DNA of 64,000 nucleotides, taken from assembly GCF_001902145.1 (NCBI RefSeq), contig NZ_MRST01000027.1, positions 168,519-232,518 of the forward strand, in the 5' to 3' direction. The notes beneath the pieces were generated by a model. That model was not told the DNA's origin. It worked only from the letters and a program-made list of their open reading frames with translations, and did not search any database. The DNA is from Pseudomonas fluorescens (GTDB lineage: Bacteria; Pseudomonadota; Gammaproteobacteria; Pseudomonadales; Pseudomonadaceae). Both the position numbers and the translations under genes were made by a program. Below, piece by piece: positions 45,304 through 54,900 of this stretch (position 1 is its first letter; every line of letters starts with the position of its first letter).

Positions 45304-46116
45304 ATGAAAATCGTCTCCTTCAATATCAACGGGCTGCGTGCTCGCCCTCATCAGTTGGCGGCGCTGATTGAAAAGCATCAACCGGACGTGATCGGTTTGC
45401 AGGAAACCAAGGTCCACGATGATCAGTTCCCGTTGGCCGAAGTGCAGGCCCTGGGTTATCACGTGTACTACCACGGGCAGAAAGGCCACTACGGCGTGGC
45501 CCTGCTCTCGCGCAAAGAAGCACTGAGCGTGCACAAAGGCTTTGCCAGCGATGAAGAGGACGCCCAGCGCCGGTTTATCTGGGGCACCTTCGCCGATGAA
45601 AACGGCCACCCGGTGACCATCATGAACGGCTATTTCCCCCAGGGCGAAAGCCGCGACCACCCAACCAAGTTCCCGGCCAAGCAGCGCTTCTATGAAGACT
45701 TGCAGCAATTGCTGGAAAGCCAGTTCAGCAATGACCAGGCGCTGGTGGTGATGGGCGACGTGAACATTTCCCCGGAGGACTGCGACATCGGCATCGGCGC
45801 CGACAATGCCAAGCGCTGGCTGAAAACCGGCAAGTGCAGCTTCCTGCCGGAAGAACGCGAGTGGATGGCACGCTTGAAGAACTGGGGCCTGGTGGACAGC
45901 TTCCGCCACCTCAACCCGGATGTGACCGACCGCTTCAGCTGGTTCGATTACCGCAGCCGGGGGTTTGAGGACGAGCCCAAGCGTGGACTGCGCATTGATG
46001 TGATCATGGCGTCCACCGGGTTGGTGCCACGGGTCAAGGATGCGGGGGTGGATTATGATTTGCGTGGACTGGAGAAGCCGTCGGACCATGCGCCGATCTG
46101 GCTGGAACTGAGCTGA
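45304..46116 (+). CDS. xthA: Exodeoxyribonuclease III
   Basis: 270 residues. Exo III/AP endonuclease family residues are in place: Asn7 (FNING), Glu34 (LQETKV), MGDVNISPEDCDIG (catalytic Asp/Asn) and the terminal SDHAPIW histidine. It removes 3' blocks and cuts abasic sites in base-excision repair. Length and motif positions match E. coli XthA closely. It is a single gene followed by a REPIN. Confidence 0.95.
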   Translation: MKIVSFNINGLRARPHQLAALIEKHQPDVIGLQETKVHDDQFPLAEVQALGYHVYYHGQKGHYGVALLSRKEALSVHKGFASDEEDAQRRFIWGTFADENGHPVTIMNGYFPQGESRDHPTKFPAKQRFYEDLQQLLESQFSNDQALVVMGDVNISPEDCDIGIGADNAKRWLKTGKCSFLPEEREWMARLKNWGLVDSFRHLNPDVTDRFSWFDYRSRGFEDEPKRGLRIDVIMASTGLVPRVKDAGVDYDLRGLEKPSDHAPIWLELS

Positions 46117-46128
46117 CCTCAATAGATT

Positions 46129-46226
46129 GTAGGAGCGAGCTTGCTCGCGAAAAACTCACAGACGCCGCGCTCATTCAGGTAACACGCGTTATCGTTGACG
46201 GTTTTCGCGAGCAAGCTCGCTCCTAC
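46129..46226. repeat. REPIN (GTAGGAGCGAG type)
   Basis: GTAGGAGCGAGCTTGCTCGC and its complement enclose ACGCGTTATCGTTGACG-containing spacer DNA also found in the REPINs at 5520, 37800-38900 and 61394. It lies 13 bp after the xthA stop. Confidence 0.88.
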
Positions 46227-46313
46227 AGTTTGCATGGCGATGTGTCGGTCATATGGCTGCAATCCAACTGACTTAATCTCGCGGCACTCCCTTTGGCTTA
46301 AGAAGGTGCCGGC

Positions 46314-47645
46314 ATGATGCTGCGCGTTCTGTTCCTCTGTAGTGCAATCGCCCTCCCCGCCGTGGCAGCCCCTCTGCCCATTCCCGACCAAGGCCCGGCC
46401 CTGCGCATCCAGGGCTCCAACACCATCGGCGCGGCACTCGGCCCGGCGCTGGTCAAAGGCTTGATGGCGCATCAGGGCTTGCAGGGTGTGCATGCTGAAC
46501 CGGGTGCCGGAGCGAATGAACAGCGCGTGGTTGGCAAGACACGCCAAGGCAAGACGGTCACCATCGAGGTCGCGGCCCACGGTTCCAGCACCGGCTTTGC
46601 GGCGCTGAAAAACAACCGCGCCGACCTCGCCGCAGCGTCCCGCCCGATCAAAGACAGCGAGCTGGTGGACCTCGATCTCCTGGGTGACTTGAAAAGCCCA
46701 GGCGCCGAGCATGTGATCGCCATTGATGGCCTGGCAATCATCGTTAACCCGCGCAACCCGCTCAATAGCCTCAACACCGAGCAATTGGCGCAGATCTTCA
46801 ACGGCGAGGTCAGCACCTGGGAGGCAGTGGGGGGTACAGGCGGGCCCATTCATTTATATGCCCGGGATGATCAATCCGGCACCTTCGACACCTTCCGGGA
46901 ACTGGTGCTGAACCGCCGCGGCCAACCGCTTGCGCCGTCGACAAAGCGCTTTGAATCCAGCGAACAGCTTTCCGATGCGGTGAGCGAGGATCCCCAGGGC
47001 ATCGGTTTTATCGGCCTGCCCTCTGTGCGCCAGGCCAAGACGCTGGCGATTGTCGACGGCGACTCGCAACCGATGTTGCCGCTGACTAGCCTGATCGCCA
47101 CCGAAGACTACCCGCTGTCACGCCGGCTGTTCTTTTACTTGCCGCCCTCTTCCCGCAACCCATGGGCCAAGGCGTTGGTGGAGTTTACCCAAGGCAGCAA
47201 GGGCCAGGCGATTGTGGCTGCCAATGGCTTTATCGCCCAGCAGGTGCAAGCGATCAGTGTGGCGCCGCGCCCGTCGATGCCCGACGACTACCAGGCCATC
47301 GCCCGAGACGCTCAGCGCCTGACGGTGAATTTTCGCTTCGACGAGGGCAGCGCCAGCCTCGACAACAAGGCGCGCCAAGATGTGCAGCGGGTGGTCGCCT
47401 ATATCAGAAGCCACGGCAAGCTGAATAAACAGGTGACGCTGGTGGGATTTGGCGACACCAAGAATGATCCGCAACGTGCGGCATTGTTGTCGAAGTTGCG
47501 GGCGATGGCAGTGCGCCGGGAACTGGTGAAAAGCGGCGTGGTGCTCAAGGAAATTCGCGGGTTTGGCGCGCAGATGCCGGTGGCGGCGAATACCGCAGAT
47601 GAGGGGCGGATCAAGAATCGCCGGGTGGAGGTTTGGGTGTACTGA
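46314..47645 (+). CDS. Secreted PstS-like substrate-binding protein fused to an OmpA-type peptidoglycan-binding domain
   Basis: 443 residues with a signal peptide (about 1-20, ending PAVAA). Residues about 25-320 form a phosphate-binding-protein-like fold (RIQGSNTIGAALGPALVKG; ARDDQSGTFDTFRELVL). Residues about 335-443 form an OmpA C-terminal domain (FRFDEGSASLDNKA ... RIKNRRVEVWVY with the NRRVEV signature). The OmpA domain would tether the protein to peptidoglycan. No ABC permease or ATPase genes are near, so a transport role is doubtful; a periplasmic ligand sensor or scavenger is equally possible. ATG 46317 is an alternative start. Confidence 0.88.
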   Translation: MMLRVLFLCSAIALPAVAAPLPIPDQGPALRIQGSNTIGAALGPALVKGLMAHQGLQGVHAEPGAGANEQRVVGKTRQGKTVTIEVAAHGSSTGFAALKNNRADLAAASRPIKDSELVDLDLLGDLKSPGAEHVIAIDGLAIIVNPRNPLNSLNTEQLAQIFNGEVSTWEAVGGTGGPIHLYARDDQSGTFDTFRELVLNRRGQPLAPSTKRFESSEQLSDAVSEDPQGIGFIGLPSVRQAKTLAIVDGDSQPMLPLTSLIATEDYPLSRRLFFYLPPSSRNPWAKALVEFTQGSKGQAIVAANGFIAQQVQAISVAPRPSMPDDYQAIARDAQRLTVNFRFDEGSASLDNKARQDVQRVVAYIRSHGKLNKQVTLVGFGDTKNDPQRAALLSKLRAMAVRRELVKSGVVLKEIRGFGAQMPVAANTADEGRIKNRRVEVWVY

Positions 47646-47678
47646 GGCTTGAGTTTTGAGTTGTTGATACTGGCCTCT

Positions 47679-47758
47679 TCGCGAGCAAGCCCGCTCCCAC
47701 ACTCGACCGATTTCCAGCTTGAGGATGCGGTCCAGTGTGGGAGCGGGCTTGCTCGCGA
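47679..47758. repeat. REPIN (GTGGGAGCGGGC type)
   Basis: TCGCGAGCAAGCCCGCTCCC and its complement form an inverted pair around about 35 bp. It separates the convergent PstS-OmpA fusion and acyl-CoA dehydrogenase genes. Confidence 0.85.
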
Positions 47759-47775
47759 ATACAGGCGACGCGGTA

Positions 47776-49005
47776 TTACTGCCCGCCGCGCATCAACTCC
47801 CGAGGCACATACTTGCCTATCTCGAACTTGCCGATTGCCGCACGGTGCACTTCGTCCGGGCCGTCGGCCAGGCGCAGGGTGCGTTGCATGGCGTACATAT
47901 AGGCCAGCGGGAAGTCGTTGGACACCCCGGCGCCGCCGTGCAGCTGGATCGCGCGGTCGATGACCTTCAAGGCCACATTCGGCGCCACCACCTTGATCTG
48001 GGCGATTTCGCTTCTCGCCACTTTATTGCCCACGGTGTCCATCATGTACGCCGCTTTCAAGGTCAGCAGGCGGGCCATGTCAATTTCCATGCGTGAGTCG
48101 GCGATCTTGTCGATATTGCCGCCCAACCGCGCCAAAGGCTTGCCGAAGGCAGTGCGGCTGACCGAGCGCTTGCACATCAACTCCAATGCACGTTCGGCCA
48201 TGCCGATCGAACGCATGCAATGGTGGATACGGCCTGGGCCAAGGCGCCCCTGGGCGATCTCGAAGCCACGGCCTTCGCCCAGCAACACGTTTTCATAAGG
48301 CACACGCACATTGTCGAACAGCACTTCGGCATGGCCGTGGGGCGCATCGTCGTAACCGAATACCGGGAGCGGGCGCAGGATTTTCACGCCTGGGGTATCG
48401 ACCGGCACCAGGATCATCGAGTGCTGCTGGTGACGCGGCGCATCGGGGTTGCTCAGGCCCATGAAGATCAGGATCTTGCAGCGCGGGTCGCAGGCGCCGG
48501 AGGTCCACCACTTCTTGCCGTTGATCACCCACTCGTCGCCCTGGCGTTCAGCGCGGGCGGCCATGTTGGTGGCGTCCGAGGACGCCACATCCGGTTCGGT
48601 CATGGCAAAGGCCGAGCGAATCTCGCCACGCAGCAAGGGTTCGAGCCAGCGCTGTTTCTGTTCTTCGTTGGCATAGCGCACCAGCACTTCCATATTGCCG
48701 GTGTCGGGAGCGGAGCAGTTGAATGGCTCCGGGCCGAGCAACGAGCGGCCCATGATTTCCGCCAAGGGTGCGTATTCAAGGTTGCTCAGGCCAGCGCCCA
48801 GTTCGGATTCCGGCAGGAACAGGTTCCACAGGCCCTCGGCCTTCGCCTTGGCCTTGAGTTCTTCCATGATCGCCGTGGGCTGCCAGCGATCACCTTCGCT
48901 GACTTGGCGTTCGAACACCGGTTCGGCCGGGTAGACATAAGCGTCCATGAACGCAGTGACGCGTTCACGCAGTTCCTGAACCTTGGGCGAATAGGCGAAA
49001 TCCAT
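47776..49005 (-). CDS. Acyl-CoA dehydrogenase (ACAD10/11-like)
   Basis: 409 residues. FAD-binding segments include AFAMTEPDVASSDATN (about 135-150) and GKKWWTSGACDPRCKI. The C-terminal helical domain has LGPGRIHHCMRSIG and QLHGGAGVSNDFPLAYMYA. The N-terminus MDFAYSPKVQELRERV is typical of the longer family related to mammalian ACAD10/11, whose substrates are long-chain or hydroxylated acyl-CoAs; the exact substrate is uncertain. It is divergent from a LysR gene, its probable regulator. Confidence 0.88.
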   Translation of the reverse strand: MDFAYSPKVQELRERVTAFMDAYVYPAEPVFERQVSEGDRWQPTAIMEELKAKAKAEGLWNLFLPESELGAGLSNLEYAPLAEIMGRSLLGPEPFNCSAPDTGNMEVLVRYANEEQKQRWLEPLLRGEIRSAFAMTEPDVASSDATNMAARAERQGDEWVINGKKWWTSGACDPRCKILIFMGLSNPDAPRHQQHSMILVPVDTPGVKILRPLPVFGYDDAPHGHAEVLFDNVRVPYENVLLGEGRGFEIAQGRLGPGRIHHCMRSIGMAERALELMCKRSVSRTAFGKPLARLGGNIDKIADSRMEIDMARLLTLKAAYMMDTVGNKVARSEIAQIKVVAPNVALKVIDRAIQLHGGAGVSNDFPLAYMYAMQRTLRLADGPDEVHRAAIGKFEIGKYVPRELMRGGQ

Positions 49006-49108
49006 GAGCAGCTCCCTTCTCTGAGAGGTTGTTTAGGTCATGCATTCGATGCTAGAACAGCGTTGATAATTTACCTAGCCTATTCTCGCCATGTATTAAC
49101 ATTCATCA

Positions 49109-49123
49109 CCGATATATGATCGG
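49109..49123. promoter_or_regulatory. Dyad in the LysR/acyl-CoA dehydrogenase intergenic region
   Basis: CCGATATATGATCGG has perfect 5-bp arms around a 5-bp AT-rich centre, 34 bp before the LysR start and 104 bp from the dehydrogenase start. It is a candidate LysR-type binding site; the arms are short, so confidence is modest. Confidence 0.35.
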
Positions 49124-49156
49124 CGTATGAGCACCTCACAATAAGAGCGCAACGAA

Positions 49157-50086
49157 ATGAATCTGAGCAAGGTCGATCTCAACCTCTTCATCGTCTTCGA
49201 TGCGATTTACACCGAGGCCAACCTGACCCGCGCCGGGCAGATCGTCGGCATCACCCAGCCGGCGGTGTCCAACGCCCTGGCACGGTTGCGCGAGACCTTC
49301 AACGACCCGCTGTTCGTGCGCACCGCCCAAGGCATGGTGCCTACGCCTATGGCGCAGAACATCATCGGCCCGGTGCGCAATGCGTTGTCGTTGCTGCGCG
49401 TGTCGGTGCAGGAAAGCCGCATCTTCAACCCGCAGCAGGCGGCCAAGACTTACCGCATCAGCATGACCGACCTGACCGAGGCCGTGATCCTGCCGCTGCT
49501 GTTCCAGCGCCTGCGTCGCCTGGCGCCGACGGTGGTGATCGAGAGTTTCCTGTCCAAACGCCGCGAAACCACTAAGGAACTGGCGGCCGGGCGCCTGGAT
49601 TTTGCCGTGGATGCGCCGCTCAACACCGACCCGCAGGTGCGTCACGTCAAGCTGATGGAAGACCGCTACGTGTGCGCCATGCGCAAGGGCCACCCGATGG
49701 CGGGCAAGGACAAATTCACCCTGGATGATTACCTGTCACTGACCCATATCCATATCTCCAGCCGTCGCAACGGTTTGGGCTATGTGGACCTGGCCCTGGG
49801 CAAGATGGGCATCCAGCGCAAGATCGCCCTGCGTTCCCAGCATTACCTGATGGCCTCCCAGGTGCTGCAACAGACTGACATGGTGATGACCGTGCCCGAG
49901 CGTTTCGCTCGCCGTCATGAGCTGCACTGGTTCCATCTGCCGGTCAACAACGTGCCGCCGGTGGAAACCCATTTGTACTGGCACGAAAGCACCGACCAGG
50001 ACCCGGCGAACCGCTGGATGCGTGAACAAATGATCGAGTTGTGCCAGCAGGTGACGGCCCAGGAAAAGAAAGTCCTGCAGCCTTGA
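49157..50086 (+). CDS. LysR-family transcriptional regulator
   Basis: 309 residues. The N-terminal HTH (about 6-65) reads DLNLFIVFDAIYTEANLTRA...GITQPAVSNALARLRETF, the NodD/NahR-like subgroup form. A C-terminal effector-binding domain follows. It is divergent from the acyl-CoA dehydrogenase and most likely controls it. Its stop codon is embedded in the LiuR-type operator of the next gene (50083-50098). Confidence 0.88.
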   Translation: MNLSKVDLNLFIVFDAIYTEANLTRAGQIVGITQPAVSNALARLRETFNDPLFVRTAQGMVPTPMAQNIIGPVRNALSLLRVSVQESRIFNPQQAAKTYRISMTDLTEAVILPLLFQRLRRLAPTVVIESFLSKRRETTKELAAGRLDFAVDAPLNTDPQVRHVKLMEDRYVCAMRKGHPMAGKDKFTLDDYLSLTHIHISSRRNGLGYVDLALGKMGIQRKIALRSQHYLMASQVLQQTDMVMTVPERFARRHELHWFHLPVNNVPPVETHLYWHESTDQDPANRWMREQMIELCQQVTAQEKKVLQP

Positions 50087-50098
50087 CGTTTACGTCAA
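50083..50098. promoter_or_regulatory. LiuR operator of the liuR-liuE unit
   Basis: TTGACGTTTACGTCAA has perfect TTGACGT/ACGTCAA arms, a typical MerR/LiuR-type site. It lies 41 bp before the liuR start and overlaps the preceding lysR stop codon. Two related sites are at 58484 and 58528. Confidence 0.7.
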
Positions 50099-50139
50099 CC
50101 TGCAATTAGCTTAGCGCCAAGACTTCCTTGAGCATCGCC

Positions 50140-50532
50140 ATGAGCACCACCTACAGCATCTCCGACCTCGCCCGCGAGCTCGACATCACCACCCGCGCCA
50201 TTCGTTTCTATGAAGAACAAGGCCTGCTGGCCCCCGAACGTCGGGGCCAGGAGCGCATTTACTCGGCGCGGGACAAGGTCAGCCTCAAGCTGATCCTGCG
50301 CGGCAAACGCATCGGCTTCTCCCTGGCCGAGTGCCGCGAACTGATCGAACTCTACGACCCCACCGGCGGCAACCAGATCCAACTCAACAGCATGCTGGCC
50401 AAGATCGCCGAACGCCGTGAACAGCTGGAACAGCAACTGCTGGATATCGAACAGATGAAGCTGGAACTGGACACCGCTGAAGAGCGTTGCACCCAGGCGC
50501 TGGCGCAGACCATCAGCCAAGCCGGCCATTGA
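50140..50532 (+). CDS. liuR: MerR-family regulator of leucine/isovalerate catabolism
   Basis: 130 residues from ATG 50140 (an in-frame TTG at 50128 adds four residues). The MerR helix-turn-helix and wing read YSISDLARELDITTRAIRFYEEQGLL, then a dimerisation coiled coil (about 80-120). It lacks metal-binding cysteines at the C-terminus, as LiuR does. It is followed 16 bp later by liuE, and LiuR-like operators precede it and the acs/liuABCD genes at 58456-58607. Confidence 0.88.
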   Translation: MSTTYSISDLARELDITTRAIRFYEEQGLLAPERRGQERIYSARDKVSLKLILRGKRIGFSLAECRELIELYDPTGGNQIQLNSMLAKIAERREQLEQQLLDIEQMKLELDTAEERCTQALAQTISQAGH

Positions 50533-50548
50533 CCAGAAGGTAACTGCC

Positions 50549-51448
50549 ATGTCCCTCCCCTCCCACGTACGCCTGGTTGAAGTCGGCCCGCGCGACGGTT
50601 TGCAGAACGAAGCCCAGCCCATCAGCGTGGCGGATAAAGTCCGATTGGTAGACGCCTTGAGCGCCGCTGGCTTGAGCTATATCGAAGTCGGCAGTTTTGT
50701 CTCGCCCAAATGGGTGCCGCAAATGGCCGGTTCCGCCGAAGTCTTTGCGCAGATCCAGCGCAAGCCCGGCGTGACCTATGGCGCACTGGCACCGAACCTG
50801 CGTGGGTTCGAGGATGCGCTGGCGGCCGGGGTCACGGAAGTCGCGGTGTTTGCGGCGGCGTCCGAGGCGTTTTCCCAGCGCAATATCAATTGCTCCATCA
50901 GCGAAAGCCTGGAGCGCTTCGCACCGATCATGGCCGCCGCCAAGCAGCACGGCGTCAGCGTGCGCGGCTATGTGTCGTGCGTGTTGGGCTGCCCTTACGA
51001 AGGCGATATCGCCCCGGAGCAAGTGGCCGCAGTCGCCCGTGAGCTGTACGCCATCGGCTGCTATGAAGTGTCCCTGGGCGATACCATCGGCACGGGCACG
51101 GCGGGCGCTACCCGGCGCCTGTTCGACGTGGTCGGCGCGCAAGTGCCAAGGGACAAGCTGGCCGGGCATTTCCATGACACCTACGGGCAGGCCATCGCGA
51201 ATATCTATGCCAGCCTGCTGGAAGGTATCAATGTGTTCGACAGCTCTATTGCGGGCCTCGGCGGCTGCCCTTACGCCAAGGGCGCCAGCGGTAACGTTGC
51301 CACCGAAGACGTGTTGTACCTGCTCAACGGTTTGGGGATCGAAACGGGGATCGACCTGGAACGCTTGATCGGCGCGGGCCAGCAGATCAGTCACGTCCTG
51401 GGGCGACCTACCGGGTCCCGCGTTGCGAAGGTACGTAACGCCCGTTGA
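50549..51448 (+). CDS. liuE: Hydroxymethylglutaryl-CoA lyase
   Basis: 299 residues, HMGL-like TIM barrel. The N-terminal VEVGPRDGLQNEAQ carries the catalytic Arg/Asp, and the signature GLGGCPYAKGASGNVATED includes the active-site cysteine (about Cys240). It splits HMG-CoA into acetyl-CoA and acetoacetate, the last step of leucine breakdown; also named mvaB. It lies downstream of liuR. Unlike in P. aeruginosa, liuABCD are 7 kb away, beyond the sRNA and effector gene. Confidence 0.93.
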   Translation: MSLPSHVRLVEVGPRDGLQNEAQPISVADKVRLVDALSAAGLSYIEVGSFVSPKWVPQMAGSAEVFAQIQRKPGVTYGALAPNLRGFEDALAAGVTEVAVFAAASEAFSQRNINCSISESLERFAPIMAAAKQHGVSVRGYVSCVLGCPYEGDIAPEQVAAVARELYAIGCYEVSLGDTIGTGTAGATRRLFDVVGAQVPRDKLAGHFHDTYGQAIANIYASLLEGINVFDSSIAGLGGCPYAKGASGNVATEDVLYLLNGLGIETGIDLERLIGAGQQISHVLGRPTGSRVAKVRNAR

Positions 51449-51580
51449 GTAGCACAGCTGTGACAATGTGTTACCGCACACCTGCACAACGGGTAATGCG
51501 GGAACAGAATTCGTCATGGCTAGGCAAAACTATTGACCTCACAAAAACCAACCTATTGATTTTAAATGCTTTTTAAAAGT

Positions 51581-51596
51581 TGGCACGCCTTCTGCT
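51581..51596 (+). promoter_or_regulatory. Sigma-54 (-24/-12) promoter of the CrcY-like RNA
   Basis: TGGCACGCCTTCTGCT has the -24 GG and -12 GC exactly 10 bp apart, as required for RpoN promoters (consensus TGGCAC-N5-TTGCA). Transcription should start near 51607. Upstream, TGTTAC (51469-51474) and GTAAT (51493-51497) could be parts of a CbrB-type activator site; this is weaker. Confidence 0.75.
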
Positions 51597-51606
51597 ATCT
51601 CTATGG

Positions 51607-51980
51607 CATAACAAGAATAAAAAGCGCCAAACCTAATAAAAATAAGACGAAACGACTCTGAGATAACAAAAACAACACGGCAGAGACGCAGCTAACAGAT
51701 TTTTTTGGAGAAGATGTGCTTCCCAGGGTACGGCATGCCGCAACCCGCAACCGGATAGAGAAAAATAAAACTACCTCAGGTAGCTACCCACTGGTTGGAT
51801 CGTTTACGAAGAAGCAGATCAGCGCTCAAAAAAATACGTTTGCTCTTGACCCCGGATGGGGGTCGCCAAAAAAAGCGGTACGGGCCACGGCTACCAAAAA
51901 CAACAACAGGCCGCCCCTCAATAATAAGAAAAGAGCACGCAACGACAAATTAAAGGGGACCTTCGGGTCCCCTTTGTGCT
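51607..51980 (+). ncRNA. crcY: CrcY/CrcZ-family small RNA (catabolite repression decoy for Hfq-Crc)
   Basis: About 370 nt between an RpoN promoter and a strong terminator, with no credible protein. It carries repeated A-rich motifs of the AANAANAA kind that sequester Hfq/Crc: AACAAGAATAA (51610-51620), AATAAAAATAAG (about 51635), AACAAAAACAAC (about 51665), AAAAATAAAA (about 51761), AAAAACAACAAC (about 51896) and AATAATAAGAAAAG (about 51920). CrcY of P. putida is known to lie next to mvaB (HMG-CoA lyase), which is exactly this position, since liuE is mvaB. The exact ends are inferred from promoter and terminator. Confidence 0.85.
51952..51977. terminator. Intrinsic terminator shared by the CrcY-like RNA and the NEL effector gene
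   Basis: AAAGGGGACC-TTCG-GGTCCCCTTT is a ten-pair stem with a UUCG-type tetraloop. It lies between the convergent sRNA and effector gene and can serve both directions. Confidence 0.85.
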
Positions 51981-51997
51981 GTCTGCATTTATTTGGC

Positions 51998-54900
51998 TTA
52001 AGCGGATGCCGCCTTCTTCGCCGAGAAATTGTTAAGCACCGTGACCGTCAAGGCCTGCATCGCCGTTGTTTCCCTGGATTGTCGCTGCGCACCCAGTTGT
52101 TTCATTTGCTGATCATAAAAAGCATCGGTCATGGATCCGTCGATCAGAATTTGACCCCGGCTTTTACCCAACAGGCTGGCAACTCTGTTCACCGCTGTCT
52201 CGTGCTCCAGCTGCCATGCCTGTCTTGCATCTGGCACCAGGTGGTCACCTTGCGTTTGCTGCAGGTCGGCCACCTTTTCCAACGCCTCTTGTTTTTCAGT
52301 GATCGCTGCAAAATCGTCAGTCGTTAGGGTGTTGAGCTCCTGTGGGTATTGGGCGCGAAGGTGGTTTCTCCAAAACTCCATGTCCACAAAAAAATGGCTC
52401 TTTTCGCTGATATTTTTTCCGTCCTCAAGCACTTGTACATAAGTAGCATCAAGGGTTTCGGGGCTCACACCAGCGATAGGGCGATAGAGCATTTCAACGG
52501 ATTTGACGGGTAAATCCAATCTCGTGGCCAAGCCAGTCCGATAGGCAAGAATGACTTCGGCCTGCTCCGCAAAGCCCGTTCCTCGCGCCTCGACATCACG
52601 CTGAGCGATGGTATCCACCAACATCAGGCGAAATAACCGCTCTGCGGTGCCGATCAGGGTCGCTTCAATTTCATGCGTCCCCACCTTCTCGAGCGCTTTT
52701 TCCACCAACAGCTCAACTTCCAGGTTCATGAACTCAAGCGCACTCCCATCACCGCAGGTCACGCGACGGTCGGCTGATTGAAACAGTACATCCCGGGTCT
52801 GGTGGCTTTCATGGACCGCTTCAATCATGTCCCAGACGCGTTCCGCCAGTGGCGGCCGGGTAACTCCGGACCGGTACTCTGCACAACGTGTTGTGTCCGC
52901 CACCACAGTGAAAAACGCCGACGCCTCAGGCATGGCGCTGAGCAGGTCCCACATTTCACTGCGGCTGGCCTGCATGTGCGGGGGCGTATCGTGAAGCCAC
53001 AACCTGCGCGCGTCGGCACGCGTAACGTGGTCACCGGCAACGTGCATGCCCGCTACGAGATTGTCATGCACGTTGATTCGGTCCGGATGCTCGATGGCGT
53101 ACTCAGGCAACTGAGTAATAGCGTTTGTATGAAGATCAATCCATTCCAGGTTGTGCAGGCGTTCGGCGCCTCTGGGGAACATTGTGGTTCCGGTATTCGC
53201 CAGGTTCAGTCGGTTCAAGTCACGCATGTTGCTCAGGTCGGCGGTCCATCCCAAGTGACGGTTATCGGAGAGGTTCAGCGTGGTCAAACGCTGCATGCCC
53301 TCAAGCTGCGCCTGGCTTGGCGCCGTCAGCCGAATATCGTTGCCGCTCGCATTGATCGTGACCAAACCCTCACCACCGTTGGCAAACTCCGGCAGACGCA
53401 TGAAGTTGTTGTTGCTGATATCCAACCAACGCAAATCGCCAAATGCGCTTAAGAAAGGCAAGGATGCATCCGAAAGATACATTCTCGATAAGTCCAGACA
53501 GTCCACATGATCCATATTCGCTGTGATCGGCGGCAACTCACCGACTTGCTCATCGGCCAAACGCAGGATGTACCTCATAGGCTCCTGCTCGGCAACCAGA
53601 GCCTGTTGCGGCGACCTGCGTTGCCATGCGTCTTTGAGAATATTGGCCACCCGGCCCCGGGTCCTGCGCTGTTGCCACTCACCTGCGTCGCGCCACGCAT
53701 CCAGGTCGGCCTTGAATTTCGTAAATTCGCGATTGAGTTCTTCCATTTTTGCCAGGAACTCAATATCGCCGACGCCTTGCAGCCCCCACATCTGCTCCAC
53801 CTGCTCAATGGACTGGGTTGGATAAAGGTCTAGCGCTGCCTTTTCACACGCATAAGGCCGACGGCCCGCTGCACCTACCGGACTCAAGGGGTAACCCACA
53901 CGCCCATCAGCCAGGCGCATTGGTGGTTTGTAGCGTGGTTTGACAGGCTGCATCCGTAACAACCTGCGCAGTTCCTTGCGCGGCATCAGTGGCATTTGCT
54001 CCAACGCCTGCTTCAGGCTCGCACCACCATCATGGGTAGTCAGTTTCATCGATCTCCACGCTTCGGGCGAAACCGCTGACTGGACAGCCCCATAAATATC
54101 AGCCTGCGAATTCAACACCGCAAACTTGTCGTCCTGGACTTCATAAAGGTTCTTGGGGCCAAACTTGATAAAGCGACGCTTGACGGCCGCATTCTCTGGT
54201 CCCAACGAATCCAGCAGACGCTCTCCTGCGGGCAGCCGTTCAACGATATCGATGCGCAAGTCGGATGGCCAACCAGGCAGCTTATTCAGGCTGTGCAGTA
54301 CCATGCGTTGTGCGTCGTCATTGCCCAGGGTTTTGCGATACAGCCCTTCATAAGCCCGCGCCAGACGTACTTGTTGTTGATAATGGCGAGCCTCTTCAGC
54401 CAGGCGCAATGGCAGGCGATTGTGTTCCGTGAGCATCTGCATTTCTGCGCCATTGGCACCGTTCAACAGCTCTTCGACCACCGCCTTGGGCAGCGAGGGG
54501 AATGAACGTTTGATTAGTTTTGCGAGCTCGCTACCTGCGCTCTCGGCTGCGATATAACGCTGGGCGAAAAGCTCAGACTGATACGCCGCCCTTCGTGAAG
54601 CGCTGACAGTGCCGGACTCCTGTGCTGCCACACTGTCTATTTCAAATCGCTTCAAGGTATCGGCCAGCAGCGCAGGCAGTGCTGACTGATGGACATGCAC
54701 CTTGCGCAGCATGTCCACGTCGATTGCAGCCATTTGCATGATGCGGTTGAGCTTGAGCGGCTCATCAGCAAAACGCTCAGCCACCGGGCCCAACCGACGC
54801 ATCAACTGCGACTCGGTCAGTGCCAACGGGTTCTCGTGCTCATGGGCCCAGGCCTCGGCGCTCGTACGGCTTACCCGTGGGGTATAGGCTTTCGGATCGT

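Noticed and set aside
51716..52327. 203-codon open frame across the CrcY-like RNA and the end of the effector gene
   Set aside because: It reads through A-rich sRNA motifs and the intrinsic terminator and then antisense into the effector gene, with no recognisable domain.
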